A stretch of DNA of 64,000 nt from Silene latifolia. Taxonomy: Eukaryota; Streptophyta; Magnoliopsida; Caryophyllales; Caryophyllaceae. Below the pieces are notes generated by a model. The model did not search any database, was not told the DNA's origin, and saw only the letters and a program-made list of their open reading frames with translations. Made by a program: the position numbers and the translations under genes. Every line of letters begins with the position of its first letter. Position 1 is the first letter of the stretch. Positions 11,733-22,195 of this stretch are shown in pieces. The stretch lies in the NCBI RefSeq assembly GCF_048544455.1, contig NC_133536.1, forward strand, positions 199,395,325 through 199,459,324. Direction: 5' to 3'.

Positions 11733-12348
11733 TGTTCCGGGTGTAATTCCAGAGCAAGTATAGTTACCACCCGTGGCTTATTGAATGATGTCTTGAGTTG
11801 GATTCTCCTTTGGTCTTAATCGTTCCTCTCGGCCTCTCCTGCAACAATGAACGAACTGAGGGCTTGGCTTTGTGCCAAGCGTACTCACTCCGACGCTCAA
11901 GTCAGTAAACTTAAAGGATAAGTTGTTACTTGGCTGAATGTGTATTGTAGAGAGATAAGGAAGATATTACCAGATGAATAGTGTATTTAGGTTTAGTTGT
12001 GTATATGTTGGGATCCTTTCCTCAATGAAGGTTGAGGAGTATTTATAGGCTTTCACCTTTTGTCACGTAGTGGCCAAGTGGCCAAGTGGCTAGCAGGTGG
12101 AAAGACTGATCTACCCCTCGGCCGAGGGACCTATGGCAGGCCGGCGGGCCTTGTTGACCCACCGCCGAGGGGTCTTGGATGTGAGTACGCGGGTATGTGT
12201 CCCGGCTGGCAGGTTGCCATGCCGAGACCCAGGCTGACAGGCCGATGGGCTGCATCGGTTAGGCTGTCTAAGTCGTTGACTTGTTGTGGATATCTTTGAC
12301 CTTGCTCAGTATGTTGACTTGGTCAGCGGTGCAGAATATGCCCCATCA
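11733..12348 (-). repeat. LTR, right copy (5' LTR of the minus-strand element)
   Basis: It starts TGTTCC and ends CCCCATCA on the plus strand and is 616 bp long. A minus-strand TATA box (TATAAATA) at 12040-12047 is the likely element promoter. It is followed by GATAG at 12349-12353, which repeats the five bases before the left LTR. Confidence 0.93.
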
Positions 12349-12353
12349 GATAG

Positions 12354-13291
12354 TAATGATAACTGTTTAGGCTTAAAGACACCCACCTCACGATATTAGC
12401 GTCAACCATAGACCGGGTCCTAGAGAAACTCTAGTTTATTACTAGGTCGTCCTACTACACATGCTTAGTCTAATTCATTTTCGTGCCTCTCGACTTATAA
12501 AAACGAATTAACAAATTTAATTAAAGAGTGTGATCAAGAATCAAATATTAACAATAAGGTACAAGCATGTTATGGAAACTATTATGTGATCACTAAGCAT
12601 CATAATTTATCATGTTACAAATACTTTTTATGCATGGCTCCCTATCCCCTAGACAAGATATACTACTCTTGCATTATGTAAATTAAGCTAGTGATGAACA
12701 AAATGATAAACATAATGATAAAGAAATAATACTAGAAATAAATTACCTCAACAATGGAAATGGAAATGGAATTGGAATTGAAGAACAATGCAAAAGGAAA
12801 TAACTTGGAAATAAAATTGTAATTTGCAATACTTAAAGGAAATAATAACAAACTAATGAAAACTAAACTACACTAAGCTAATCTAACTACTGAAGTTTAA
12901 AGAGAATTTTATGTGGAAAATGTGTGGAAAAAGGTGTATCAGAAGTGTGTTGATCAACACCCTTTATATAAGAATAAGGGAGTAAAATTTGTAAATGAAT
13001 CCAAAATGGCATCCTAAGCACACTCTTAATTTTCCTTCAATTCTTGAGTAATTGCCAAGGAGGTCCAATGTGAGCCATTAATCCCATCTTTAAGTCTTCG
13101 GTTAATCACACAATTTAGCATCCCATGACCATCCAAAGTTGAGCATCCCATGAGCATCCAAAGTTGAGCATCCCATGTTGAGTTTGTGTCTTAATTTGGG
13201 CTTCATTTGTGCATCAACCCACTTCACAATTCTTCATACTTGGACTTGTCCTTTCCATAATATCCTACCATGGTTCATCTTGATTCCACAC
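12354..13291. other. AT-rich non-coding spacer
   Basis: This continues the sequence interrupted by the LTR element. I see no exon-like reading frame, RNA gene or clear terminal repeat. Positions about 13138-13176 hold a short tandem duplication around AGCATCCCATG. Confidence 0.5.
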
Positions 13292-13305
13292 TTAGCCTTG
13301 ACTCT

Positions 13306-14134
13306 TTTTTTTTAGAAAAGATCATTATCATTAATAAAAAGTCATACGACATCTACAACATATGCCAAGCTCAATCGGATACAAATCGATTACAACCATA
13401 GGAAATAAATTCTTGTTCAAAGAATGGAACACTGCAACAGAGTCTCTATCATTGATTCGCCGCAAAAGGCTTTCATCCATAAGAGGGTCTCCGAATCTTC
13501 CTTGACGAGTATCCATTTCTTTTGACGTGATTGATTGTAGCCATGAATCGGACAAAATATGCAAAACCATATAACGATCTATAACAACGCTGATCTTATG
13601 CTGACTTATTAGAAAATTGCAAACGAACCATAAAACGAAAGCTCTTAAACTGAGAGAAGGACACCACCGATAGACGGGGACAGAGCCCTCAGAAAGAGAG
13701 ATGAAACAAAAACGAAAGCGGAAATTAAATAAAAACATAAAGGAAATAAAGCGGAACACAGGAAAAAAACGGAAGCCACCGCCTCCCTACCAACCCACAA
13801 CACCGCCAGATCTAAGCACCATCCTGCCACACCACCTCAAAAAACTCGTCCGATAAGACCCGAACATCCCACATACACCACGCAGACCGAGAGGAACGGG
13901 CAGACTCGTACGATCCAGAACCGGGTGTGGGTAATAAAGGGGAGGAGGGTTAATCGGAAGAGAGGAGACGGGTCGCCGGAAAAAGGTCTTGAGAGACCCC
14001 ATCCCCGGCGACATGGTAGGGGGTTGCTGGGTGGCGGTGGGAGGAAGGAGGAAGGAGGAGAACGGCGGCAGCAAAGGGGGAGGATTTAGGGTATTGTTTT
14101 TTAGAGAGAAGGAGGATTTAGAGTGCTTTTTCAT
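13306..14134 (-). mobile_element. Poly-A retroposon (LINE-like or non-autonomous), about 0.83 kb
   Basis: It is flanked by near-perfect 14-bp direct repeats, TTAGCCTTGACTCT at 13292-13305 and TTAGCCTTGATTCT at 14135-14148. A poly-T run just inside the left repeat is the A-tail of a minus-strand insertion. The minus-strand 5' half is GC-rich with a CCCTAAATCCTCC-type start and CCGGCGAC phrases, as in plant LINE or gene 5' leaders. The 3' end is an AT-rich tail (ATTAATGATAATGATC). I recognise no reverse transcriptase. It could be an internally deleted LINE or a processed transcript. Target duplication and tail are seen; the class is inferred. Confidence 0.72.
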
Positions 14135-14499
14135 TTAGCCTTGATTCTAAAAGCTCCTACAAAATGTGACAAACCAGCAAAAACAACTAGAATACAATAT
14201 TAGCTCATAAAATCACTAAGGTTAGTGCAATAATCAAATATATTAGAGCTAAAATAAGGAGACAAAGTCTATATAAAATGGACTTATCAATTTCCGTGAC
14301 ATGCTTCGTGTGTTCCTTCATGCCTATTTCGCGATGCCCATTTCATTCCTTTGCTCCTCAAATGCATCATTCCTGCATTAAACATCAAAAAACGGAAGTA
14401 TCGACATTCTAACATAAAAGGCATGTAATTAATATAATTTAGCACGAAAACCGTATCAAAAGCAATTAAGGGGAGGCATAAATGTGTATATAATTATGA

Positions 14500-15840
14500 C
14501 TCATCATTAACCTTATATTTTACCGTTGTCCTCTCCTGTCTGGTGCCAGGCTCGGGCTACCCTGACAATCCTGCCTTGATTGTCAGGCTAGGGTTGAACT
14601 TGACCCTGAAGATGATGTGGGAGTCTAGGCTTGGTGATTGGTGCCAAACTTGAATCATTCTTTCTGACCTACCCTGACTGTCAGGTCAGGGTAGTATCAT
14701 GTCCTGTCAGTAGTGCAAATTTCGAGGCCTAACATTTGCCCCTTATCTCCTTATTATCGCTGGGTCAGGCCAGAAATAAGGAGATAACTTTCAATTAAGG
14801 TAACTTGCTTGTGACGGTTAAGAAAAGCCTAATCATCTCATGTAACGGCTAGTTGGCAATTAAGGCGACAATTGTTGAAATTACTGCGCAGTTTTCTCAT
14901 CATTACACTGCAACCTGCAGTTAAAACCCTAGATTCACCCGCTATAAATAGTGTTTAACTTCTTCAATTAACCTTCACCAAAAACCAATCTTCTTCTCTT
15001 AAAAATCTTCTTTTCTGAAAATCTTCTTCTCTGAAAATCTTCTTCTTCAACCTCTACCCAATTCCCAGAATTTTTATGAAATTTTTAATCGTGGTTGCGA
15101 GAAATAAAACATCTAGGGATGCAATAACTTCAAGTACCCCATATGTCGCGCCTCCCGACGAGTCTGTTTCTGAGAGTCAACCTAAACCTTCCATGGTTGA
15201 ATCAAGTTCTACTTAAAATCCATCTGCTCCTCCTCTCGAGATGATCTCTATTTTTCATAAAAATTTCGAGTTCAAACCATCCAAAGCTCTGAATGATCAA
15301 CAGTCTTTCCCTAACCGTCTCAAACCCGAGTTTGAGAAGCACTTGAAGGAAAAGGGGGTCATCCCTACTGATTCTGAAGTATGAGTCCCTGAAGATTCTC
15401 CTATCAGGGCTGACTGGTACTGTCCTGGTTGGTTTTGCATCCACGATTGGGCTTTCAGGACTGGTTGCAAGTTCCCTCTTTCTCCTTTGATGACTGAAGT
15501 GATTAAAGAAATTGGCGTCCCTCCTTATCAACTCATGCCTATGGTCTTGAAGGTGGTTTGTTCCATCGAAGTTTTGTGCAATAAGCATAATATGACTTTC
15601 TCCCTAGGGGATCTGAAGGCCTGTTATATCCTCAGGACTAATAGTCCTGGTAGGATCAGTCTTAAGGCTAGGCCCTCAACTGTTCCTCTTCTCAGCAACC
15701 TAGACAGTGGCCATGACAAGAATTGGGCTACTGGCTATATGTTTATCAGAACCAATTCTATTGGACCTGACTTGGCATACTTCAATTATGAAGCCTTTGT
15801 TTGGAAACCAAATAAGAGTAGAGGGAAATGAAAGGGGAGG
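14500..15840 (+). mobile_element. Fragment of a second Tat-type LTR element with its antisense ORF, broken
   Basis: About 14500-14731 looks like an LTR end, followed on the minus strand by a purine tract (TAAGGGGCAAAT). TATAAATA near 14944 then faces right, and coding sequence follows to about 15830. It includes GCKFPLSPL, PPYQLMPM and a WATGYMF segment related to the antisense ORF at 2.2-4.8 kb. Gag and pol are absent. The fragment is truncated and interrupted. The order LTR, purine tract, outward TATA and ORF is the same as in the complete element, although the sequences are far apart. Confidence 0.6.
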
Positions 15841-16360
15841 AATTGTTTCTTTTTAATCATCGGATTCGTTATATCTTATTATGCAGTGGTTTCTACTGAA
15901 AAAAAGTCGGGGAGATGTTATGTTGTATACCGCTAAAAACGTATTCCATGATGAATATCATTCAACAATTCTTTGTACCTGCAGACGATTATTGTGCGCC
16001 ACACTTTACAAACATTGTGACATTTAGTGGAAATAATAGGTGGTAAAAGATTAAAATTTCGAAAATTATATCAACCGGTAAAAGAAAATTTATATCTATA
16101 TTCATTTTTAAAACGTTTTTGGTATTAAAAATGGAGAATTGGGCAATTATTGTGTGAAAGAATGAAGTTGCAAATTGTGTCACGTTAATGAATACAAATG
16201 TGTTTTTGAGTATTGCGTTAGAAAAAAAAATGGAGAACTTAACTTCTAGAAAGATAAATTAGGAGGTACACAGACGTGTTAGGAAAAAATGGAGAAGCTT
16301 AACTTAACCTTCAGGGAAATGAAATGTGAAACTTCTAGGGAGATAAACCAGGAGGTACAC
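15841..16360. other. Non-coding spacer with a short imperfect duplication
   Basis: No gene seen. A phrase around CTTCTAG...GAGGTACACA occurs at about 16243-16275 and again at about 16330-16362, so a local duplication of roughly 87 bp is likely. Confidence 0.4.
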
Positions 16361-16365
16361 ACAGG

Positions 16366-16450
16366 AGAGTTTTATTGATGTTTTGAGATTGTTTTTGCTG
16401 GGGTTGATGCCAGGTCATCGATCCGTGTGAGGGCGTGCTACTTTTCTTTG
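16366..16450 (+). repeat. Direct repeat, left copy, beside Helitron remnant
   Basis: About 85 bp containing GAGTTTTATTGATGTTTTGAG and GGTCATCGATCCGTGTGAGG. It is repeated with about ten differences at 16879-16965. Together the copies bracket the Helitron remnant. The origin is not recognised. Confidence 0.7.
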
Positions 16451-16516
16451 ACGTACAGCTTGTTGAGACCTTACATTTCCACAGTATATTGTTGGAAAAC
16501 GGAGAATTAAAGAACA

Positions 16517-16866
16517 CTAGTTTTAAACCCGTGTAAAAAATGCACGGATCGTAATAGCAATCGCTATCATTATCGCTATAATAAATGAGGGGGATTAAAC
16601 TTGCAATGCTGTGACAATATAAATAATCCACAATTGAATATTGGTCGTACATATAATTTAAGTTGCTAATAACTAACATGCTATACAAATTATCTTACAA
16701 CTAGGAAATTGCCTTCTTTTGTTTATTGTTATCGCAAAACAAACGGCAATAGGAAATTGCCTTCTTTTGAAGCAGATTGAAAATTTACTATAATTTGAAT
16801 GCGTGAGTATAATGCGGGCAATATGCACTCTATCACCTTTATAGCTATCAGTCAAAACTATAAACC
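16517..16866 (-). mobile_element. Helitron remnant with 3' terminus and helicase C-terminal fragment
   Basis: On the minus strand the element ends with a short hairpin (CCGTGC...GCACGG-like arms at 16529-16534 and 16542-16547), then TTTAAAACTAG followed by T at 16516. This is the canonical Helitron 3' end and nearly matches the large Helitron at 40344-40372. Minus-strand codons at about 16673-16855 read KGDRVHIARI and FPIAVCFAITINK, which match the last part of its PIF1-type helicase. A GGAAATTGCCTTCTTTT phrase is duplicated inside. It is 5'-truncated and non-functional. Confidence 0.82.
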
Positions 16867-16878
16867 TAATTATGTAGA

Positions 16879-16965
16879 GGAGAGTTTTATTGATGTTTTG
16901 AGAATGTTTTTCTTAGGGCTGATGCTAGGTCATCGATCCGTGTGAGGGTGCGCTACCTTCTCACA
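16879..16965 (+). repeat. Direct repeat, right copy, beside Helitron remnant
   Basis: Second copy of the 85-bp sequence at 16366-16450. It lies immediately right of the helicase fragment. Confidence 0.7.
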
Positions 16966-17214
16966 TACAATGTAGACTCTACACTATAGAGAGATGAGAA
17001 TTGTGTAGAATTTACATCGTTCATGTCAAAGTGTAGCACTGATCGAAACTAATACAGTAAGTTAGCCCCGAACCCGTAATTAAGTAGATTATATCGTATA
17101 CAAAAACAAAGTTTTACCATAATTTGACGACATCTTACTAGAATAATTAATCTCATTAATAAAGTTACACACTAGATATCATCATATTACTTATTTTTAT
17201 TCTTCAACAAAATA

Positions 17215-17457
17215 TTAATCATGAAATTCAACATTAGTTTTATCATGGAGTTCTGATGGCATTAAAGCAAGGTGGACAATAAGCAAAAGAAGTATAACTG
17301 GGACAAATAGGACGTATGACGGTGGCGGTGGCGGAACCTCCGATAAAATGAGAGGTGTCACCAACATAAAGACCGCCAATGCCACCAAAAACATGATTGA
17401 ACCCCTACCCAAGTACAAGGTGTTGTTATTGTTGTTGTTTTTGTTATTTATAGTCAT
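17215..17457 (-). CDS. ARGOS / organ-size-related (OSR) family small membrane protein
   Basis: A single-exon gene of 80 codons. The N-terminal third is a poly-Asn stretch. Then come a hydrophobic helix (about residues 22-38, FLVALAVFMLVTPLIL), a proline run (PPPPP, 42-46) and a second helix (48-65, VLFVPVILLLLIVHLALMPS). Two membrane helices around a proline-rich loop, with TPL before it and a closing PS, define the plant OSR domain of ARGOS, ARGOS-LIKE and OSR1. These proteins promote organ growth and dampen ethylene signalling from the ER membrane. The usual LPPLPPPP core here reads ILSEVPPPPP, an unusual variant. A TATA box lies 135 bp upstream. The family call rests on motif order in a short protein. 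Confidence 0.72.
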   Translation of the reverse strand: MTINNKNNNNNNTLYLGRGSIMFLVALAVFMLVTPLILSEVPPPPPSYVLFVPVILLLLIVHLALMPSELHDKTNVEFHD

Positions 17458-17591
17458 TTGATTTTTGAAACACCACCTAAACTAAAGTTTTTCACTAGTA
17501 TTTTTTTTCTATAGGCTTAGTAATAATGTACTTAAACTAAAGCTTAGTGAAAATTATATGAGTCACTATTTACATGAGAAAATAAAATGGT

Positions 17592-17599
17592 TTTATATA
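17592..17599 (-). promoter_or_regulatory. TATA box of the ARGOS-like gene
   Basis: Minus-strand TATATAAA about 135 bp before the ATG at 17457. No other TATA-like element sits nearer in good context. Confidence 0.5.
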
Positions 17600-18320
17600 G
17601 ACAAGATATGGGTGCATGGATTGTACTAGGATAACAAATATTTAATTAAAGAAAAAGAAGTTATACATGAAGTAGAAAAAGGTTGGATCTTGTGTCTCAG
17701 TCACATGTTTCATACTTTGTTACAATAGATACAATCACTAAATCGGTAGTTTGTTTGTTCCAATTATTTATTTAATTTTGATTAAAAGACTCTCACAATT
17801 AATGTAAACAGTAAACAAATGACTGAGAGAAAAAGAGTCATTGTTTGTTGATTTTATTTCTATATTGTGTTAAAATTGAAGAAACGGGACAAAGGACGAT
17901 CGAGATGCCAAATTGGACACAAAATCCTCATTGTATCTACAAAACATTTATGCGAAATATGGATACAACATACATAAAATTTACGAGTACAATTTTGAAA
18001 AGAGTGATAAAACGACAAACGAAATTTGTCGATTGTGTATATAATATGTTAATAAGTTGTCGTGTGTACAATATCTTTCATCCAGTTAATAAATTATCGT
18101 GTATACAAATTCGTCGTGTATATATATACTTTAATTAAGATATATAATTAACGAATATGATGTAATTTCTTCAAAACAAATATTTGTTTCAATATGAAAA
18201 ATAGTCACAAATAGCCATCTCTTATCCCCTAGATGTGCTAAAAACAAAGGTAAACAAATATTTAGGAGAACGAAATTATACTTCGTATCTTATAACTGAT
18301 TATTAATGAAATTTGAATTG
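17600..18320. other. AT-rich intergenic DNA
   Basis: No gene, RNA or clear mobile element is seen. The short ORF at 17845-18138 has no recognisable motif and unconvincing composition. A TACTTCGTA 9-mer lies at 18279-18287. Confidence 0.4.
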
Positions 18321-18324
18321 GGGG

Positions 18325-18690
18325 GTGTTTGGTAAACAGTAGTTGGTAAATTTTCAGCATATTCAAGTCTTTAAGCATGTTTGACTAACCAATCTACTAA
18401 TTTACGTGTTTGGTAAATGGCATATTAAAACACTAGATTGAGCTTCAATCTACTGTTTTCCAATGTGTTGCTCCACCCACCATATTTACATTAATAGATT
18501 GAGAAAATTGAATCTGTCAACCATTTTCATATAGATACAACAATTTATTAAACTAAATCCGCTAATTACCAAACACGTTTATTAAATCTGATAATTGAAA
18601 CATACTAGTCAAACCTGTCAAATCAATCTGTCATTTATAATCTACTTGACCAACTACTTGCTTCTGCTATTATTAATTATTTACAGTAAC
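18325..18690. mobile_element. MITE-like element, same family as 40445-40786
   Basis: It begins GGGGGTGTTTGGTAAAC and has an internal block (TTTGACTAACCAATCTACTA, GTGTTTGGTAAAT) shared with the element at 40.4 kb. The terminal inverted repeats are imperfect and I could not fix a target duplication. The GTTTGG-type end suggests hAT or Harbinger, but the superfamily is uncertain. Confidence 0.5.
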
Positions 18691-19731
18691 AGGACCTTGA
18701 TCTTTTACTTAAAAAAACTTCTTATTACGAAATATTGTTATATTTTCATCCAAAAACACTTATTGGAAGCTTTCTCTCGTGCCACTTTTTCCTTTCCTCC
18801 CTATTTTTGTGTCTCGACAGATAGGATAAAAGGTATCACATTTAAAGTTTTATGGTAGATCACTCACACTCACTATTGTCAGTTTCACTTTGTTATCCAT
18901 GAGAGCGGATTCTCTGTTCCATTTGATATTTCATCTTTTGTCCATCTATCCGTTCTTATGACAGATCATTAACTTAATAAAAATAATTACTATTTTTATT
19001 ACGTGACTGATGATGTGTCGAAGGATAAAAGCGATGGACAAGTGATAGAACACAAAAGTGAAACAGAGGATCTCAACTCACTATCTATTTGAATATTAAA
19101 TCAATAATAATAAATAAAAAATTCGATATGCCCTATATTCCTGATCCAAACTCGACCCGAATAACCGACTACCAACTTTAAATTTTTAATAAACCACTTG
19201 TACATGAAAATATAGGTTATTATGCAAAAACATGTTCATCGATCTAGCAATAGTACTATAAAGAGTATGTTTAGGTATAATAACATGAAAAGTTCCTGTG
19301 TCTTTCGGGAGGACCGTCCTCCTTATACCTGAACATTGCTTGATGATTGCGATGATTATGCCTTCATAAAGAGAGTGAATAGCATTCGACAGGAACCCTA
19401 ATTACTAATAAGCTTGTCAACTTTTTCATTAGAAGAAGTTGCCAAAAGACCTCAAATCAAAGGATTTAACTAAAAATCACACTATTTTCGAAGTTTTATG
19501 TCATAATCTATAAATGTTGACTTAAGCTCAACATACAGTATCATCAATTAGTTTCTTGTAAAACCGTTAAGGTTAATTACACCGCGTACAACGATTTTAA
19601 ATATTATACACCTCATTTAATAATAATAGTAATAAACGAGATACATAAACAGTTACTCCGTGCTCCATAAGACACGTACGAGTCGTATTCGAGAATTTAT
19701 ACAACATGATCTATATTTAATTCCTCTTCTT
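18691..19731. other. Intergenic DNA 3' of the bHLH gene
   Basis: AT-rich and without a recognisable gene. It includes the 3' flank of the minus-strand bHLH gene. Nothing else can be supported. Confidence 0.4.
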
Positions 19732-21305
19732 CTATTGGTATGCATGGTACATCAAGTTCTGTTTTTGAATAAAAGATGGTAACTCTTCATTCAACTTGTC
19801 GCAATTCACAATAGTGGCTCCATCAATCTGTTACATAAACCACACACATATAATTTGTTAATTCAATAGTTTACGTATGATGGTATACATATAAGTTGAA
19901 TATTATCATAGTATACTTTTGCTATCATACAATTAAATATACTCCGTATATATATATAGTATCATCTTTTTGTAAAATAAACGAATTTAGTGAATCGTTA
20001 CGTAGTCTTTAGCATCTAAGTATATTCTCTTACTTTACGACGAAAAAAAAAATTAATTTCTATGTATGCTTAGTTAGGTATAGGTTGAAACATCACTTAT
20101 GCTTTTATACCCTTGATAAAATTTATTATATGGTGGTGACGATGGTATCGAAATTGGTTGAATAATATATGAATATGACCTAATTTGATAGAGAAGATTC
20201 TCATTTTATAATAAATTGATATATTTTGTTCAAGATGAGAAGAATAACCAAGTTGACCCGAGTCATTGACAATGTGCAATTTTAGAGTCGCGAACTAAAA
20301 CAACAACTAAATACGAAGTACTAGTTCAAATATGAATTGATGGCGTTGTACCAAAGCTTAACCTTTTTTATTTCATGAATTTAAATATATATTTATATAT
20401 GAAGTTTATAATTGGAGGAAATAAAGCATAAAATATGAAAATAGTGATTAATAATAAATTGATGAATGAAGAAAAAGAATACTAACCCATAAATGTAAAT
20501 TATAGAAAGTGCTTCCTCCAAAGGTTCGGAAAGATGAAACATCGAGGACTCGAAGGCCATCCGTCTCAAGCTTAAGAATCAATTCAGGCAACAATATGTT
20601 GTCTAAACTTGATATTTGGATCATAATTTCTTTATCTCCTAATTTACTTGTCGAAATTGAGCATGAATGTTTGTTCTTTGAGGCGTTTTCTACTTTTAAT
20701 TGCGACTTTTGCTCCTGATTAAACTCACTTGTTGTTATTCCTTGCAATAGTGAAAGCTTGGATAAAAGATTGTCTTTTTTATGAATTAGATCGTCCACTT
20801 CCTTTTGTAAGCCCGGTATGTACTTCAAAACCCGACCTACTGTGGCAGGAATGCTTAGCTTTTTCTGTAATAATCGAAACAATGTACATGGTTAAAAAAT
20901 ATACGTAAAATATACGTGAAATGATCTAATTATGCAACATAAATAGATAATTACCGTATGATCATTAGTCGGAAGCAAAGAACGAAGAGTAGAATACAAG
21001 TAATTAATCTTCTTTCTACGATCTCTCTCGCTTGCATTATGATTAAGTTTCTTAGCCAACACGGTTCCACAAAAATGATCCTTGGAACTTACATTCCTTG
21101 GTGATTCACTTCTCTTCATAACTCCATGATTTTGAACATTATAATCATGATTATTATTATTATCTTGAACTAGAGATGTTGATAAATTAGGAAGAACAAG
21201 AGAATCCAAATTCCAATTATCCATATTAATCAATTGTTGTGTCCCTATTTCCATAGGGTACTCCCATCCTAAATTAGGGAATAACAAAGGAGACATTGCC
21301 AACAT
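19732..21305 (-). CDS. bHLH transcription factor, subgroup Ib (ORG2/bHLH38-like)
   Basis: A three-exon gene: 20955-21305, 20487-20864 and 19732-19827, all with GT-AG introns, giving 274 residues. The basic region KKLNHNASERDRRKKIN (about 85-101) has the His-Glu-Arg pattern of E-box binders. Helix 1 ends exon 1, and helix 2 (KKLSIPATVGRVLKYIPGLQ) opens exon 2. The C-terminal half has MIQISSLD and a closing segment typical of the Ib clade. Arabidopsis members bHLH38, 39, 100 and 101 are induced by iron deficiency and pair with FIT to switch on iron-uptake genes in roots; an iron role here is inferred. The ATG at 21305 is preferred because it gives MLAMSPLLFP, close to known Ib starts. It stands alone, without a tandem partner in view. 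Confidence 0.9.
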
Positions 21306-21446
21306 TTTTTTTTCCCTTGTAATTAGCTAAAGTCAAGGAGGGTTAAGTTAATATTAGATACTAATTATGGTTATGAAGATGTGTAAATGGTTCAAATGAG
21401 TATTTATGTTGGTGATTATGTTTTTTTTTGTTCCTCAACTACTATA

Positions 21447-21454
21447 CTTTTATA
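21447..21454 (-). promoter_or_regulatory. TATA box of the bHLH gene
   Basis: Minus-strand TATAAAAG about 142 bp upstream of the ATG at 21305. A Stowaway-like MITE starts only about 65 bp further upstream. Confidence 0.5.
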
Positions 21455-21517
21455 CTTATAAGTTATAATCTAGTGAAGTATTAAGAAGTAATTAAAAAAG
21501 TGAAGAAAGATACTCAG

Positions 21518-21725
21518 CTCCCTCCGTCCCGATCATTTCTTGTCATATTCCATTTTTGAATGTCTCAGTCAATTGTTGTCATTTCTATTTTAATAATGCG
21601 TTTGATGAGCAATTTGATCATTAACATTCAATTTAATCCACTTGTTATCTAACAATTGGCTCCCTCCTTTTTCCTTAATTTTTTTACGAAAATCAAAGGC
21701 TAACAATTGATCAAGACAGATGGAG
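21518..21725. mobile_element. Stowaway-like MITE in the bHLH promoter
   Basis: The left end CTCCCTCCGTCCCGATCATTT matches the right end in inverted form (CTCCATCTGTCTTGATCAATT on the other strand). These are typical Tc1/mariner Stowaway ends. TA follows the right end; the left TA is not intact. About 208 bp, and old. Confidence 0.7.
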
Positions 21726-22187
21726 TAATAATGCCTAATTTTTAATTAGATCGTCTTTACTCGCTCTTGCTATTTGATTATGTGATAAATTCGTAACAAG
21801 AAGACGACGTTTTTGTTTAATATGTAGTTGGATGTGTGTGTATGCTCGTGCTTTGCTTAAGGTAGCATATGGAGTATTTTAATCACCTATCAACTTGTAA
21901 ACACATGAGTACAAAGTAAATTTAGATTTACTATGTTAATAACATGGATGGTAGGGTATAGTGATTAAAACTTAGATAAAACTGTAAAACGTCTCAGGTT
22001 CAAGCTTCATTAATGGCAATTTTACGGCCTAAAAAGGCCTGGGGCTATGCCTTTTAAACTTCAACCCTTCATCCCCTAAATCAGTTAATCTTAAGCTTAC
22101 TTCATTGACTTTAATTGATGAGGAAATAAAATAAAACAATAAAAAAAAAGTTAAAAACAAAGCACGCCTGCTCATGTAGGAAATGTG
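21726..22187. other. Intergenic DNA, nothing recognised
   Basis: AT-rich spacer between two MITEs. No gene or RNA motif seen. Confidence 0.4.
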
Positions 22188-22195
22188 GTTATTTG

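Larger units (their letters stand above)
938..12348 (-). mobile_element. Tat-lineage (Retand-like) Ty3/gypsy LTR retrotransposon, broken
   Basis: An 11.4-kb element flanked by the 5-bp duplication GATAG (933-937 and 12349-12353). Its LTRs run 938-1497 and 11733-12348. In element order (minus strand) it has the 5' LTR, a primer binding site, gag, protease, reverse transcriptase, RNase H, integrase, a 77-bp tandem repeat array, an extra ORF on the opposite strand, a polypurine tract and the 3' LTR. The integrase after RNase H marks Ty3/gypsy. The extra antisense ORF and 3' tandem array match the Tat group, especially Retand of Silene. The LTRs differ at about five of 560 aligned positions, which suggests insertion well under a million years ago at usual plant rates. 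Coding parts are interrupted in roughly half a dozen or more places, so it is not autonomous. Confidence 0.92.

Noticed and set aside
13331-14134. Minus-strand ORFs in the retroposon (142, 61 and 115 codons)
   Set aside because: They overlap in different frames, lack known motifs and fit leader-like sequence better than protein.
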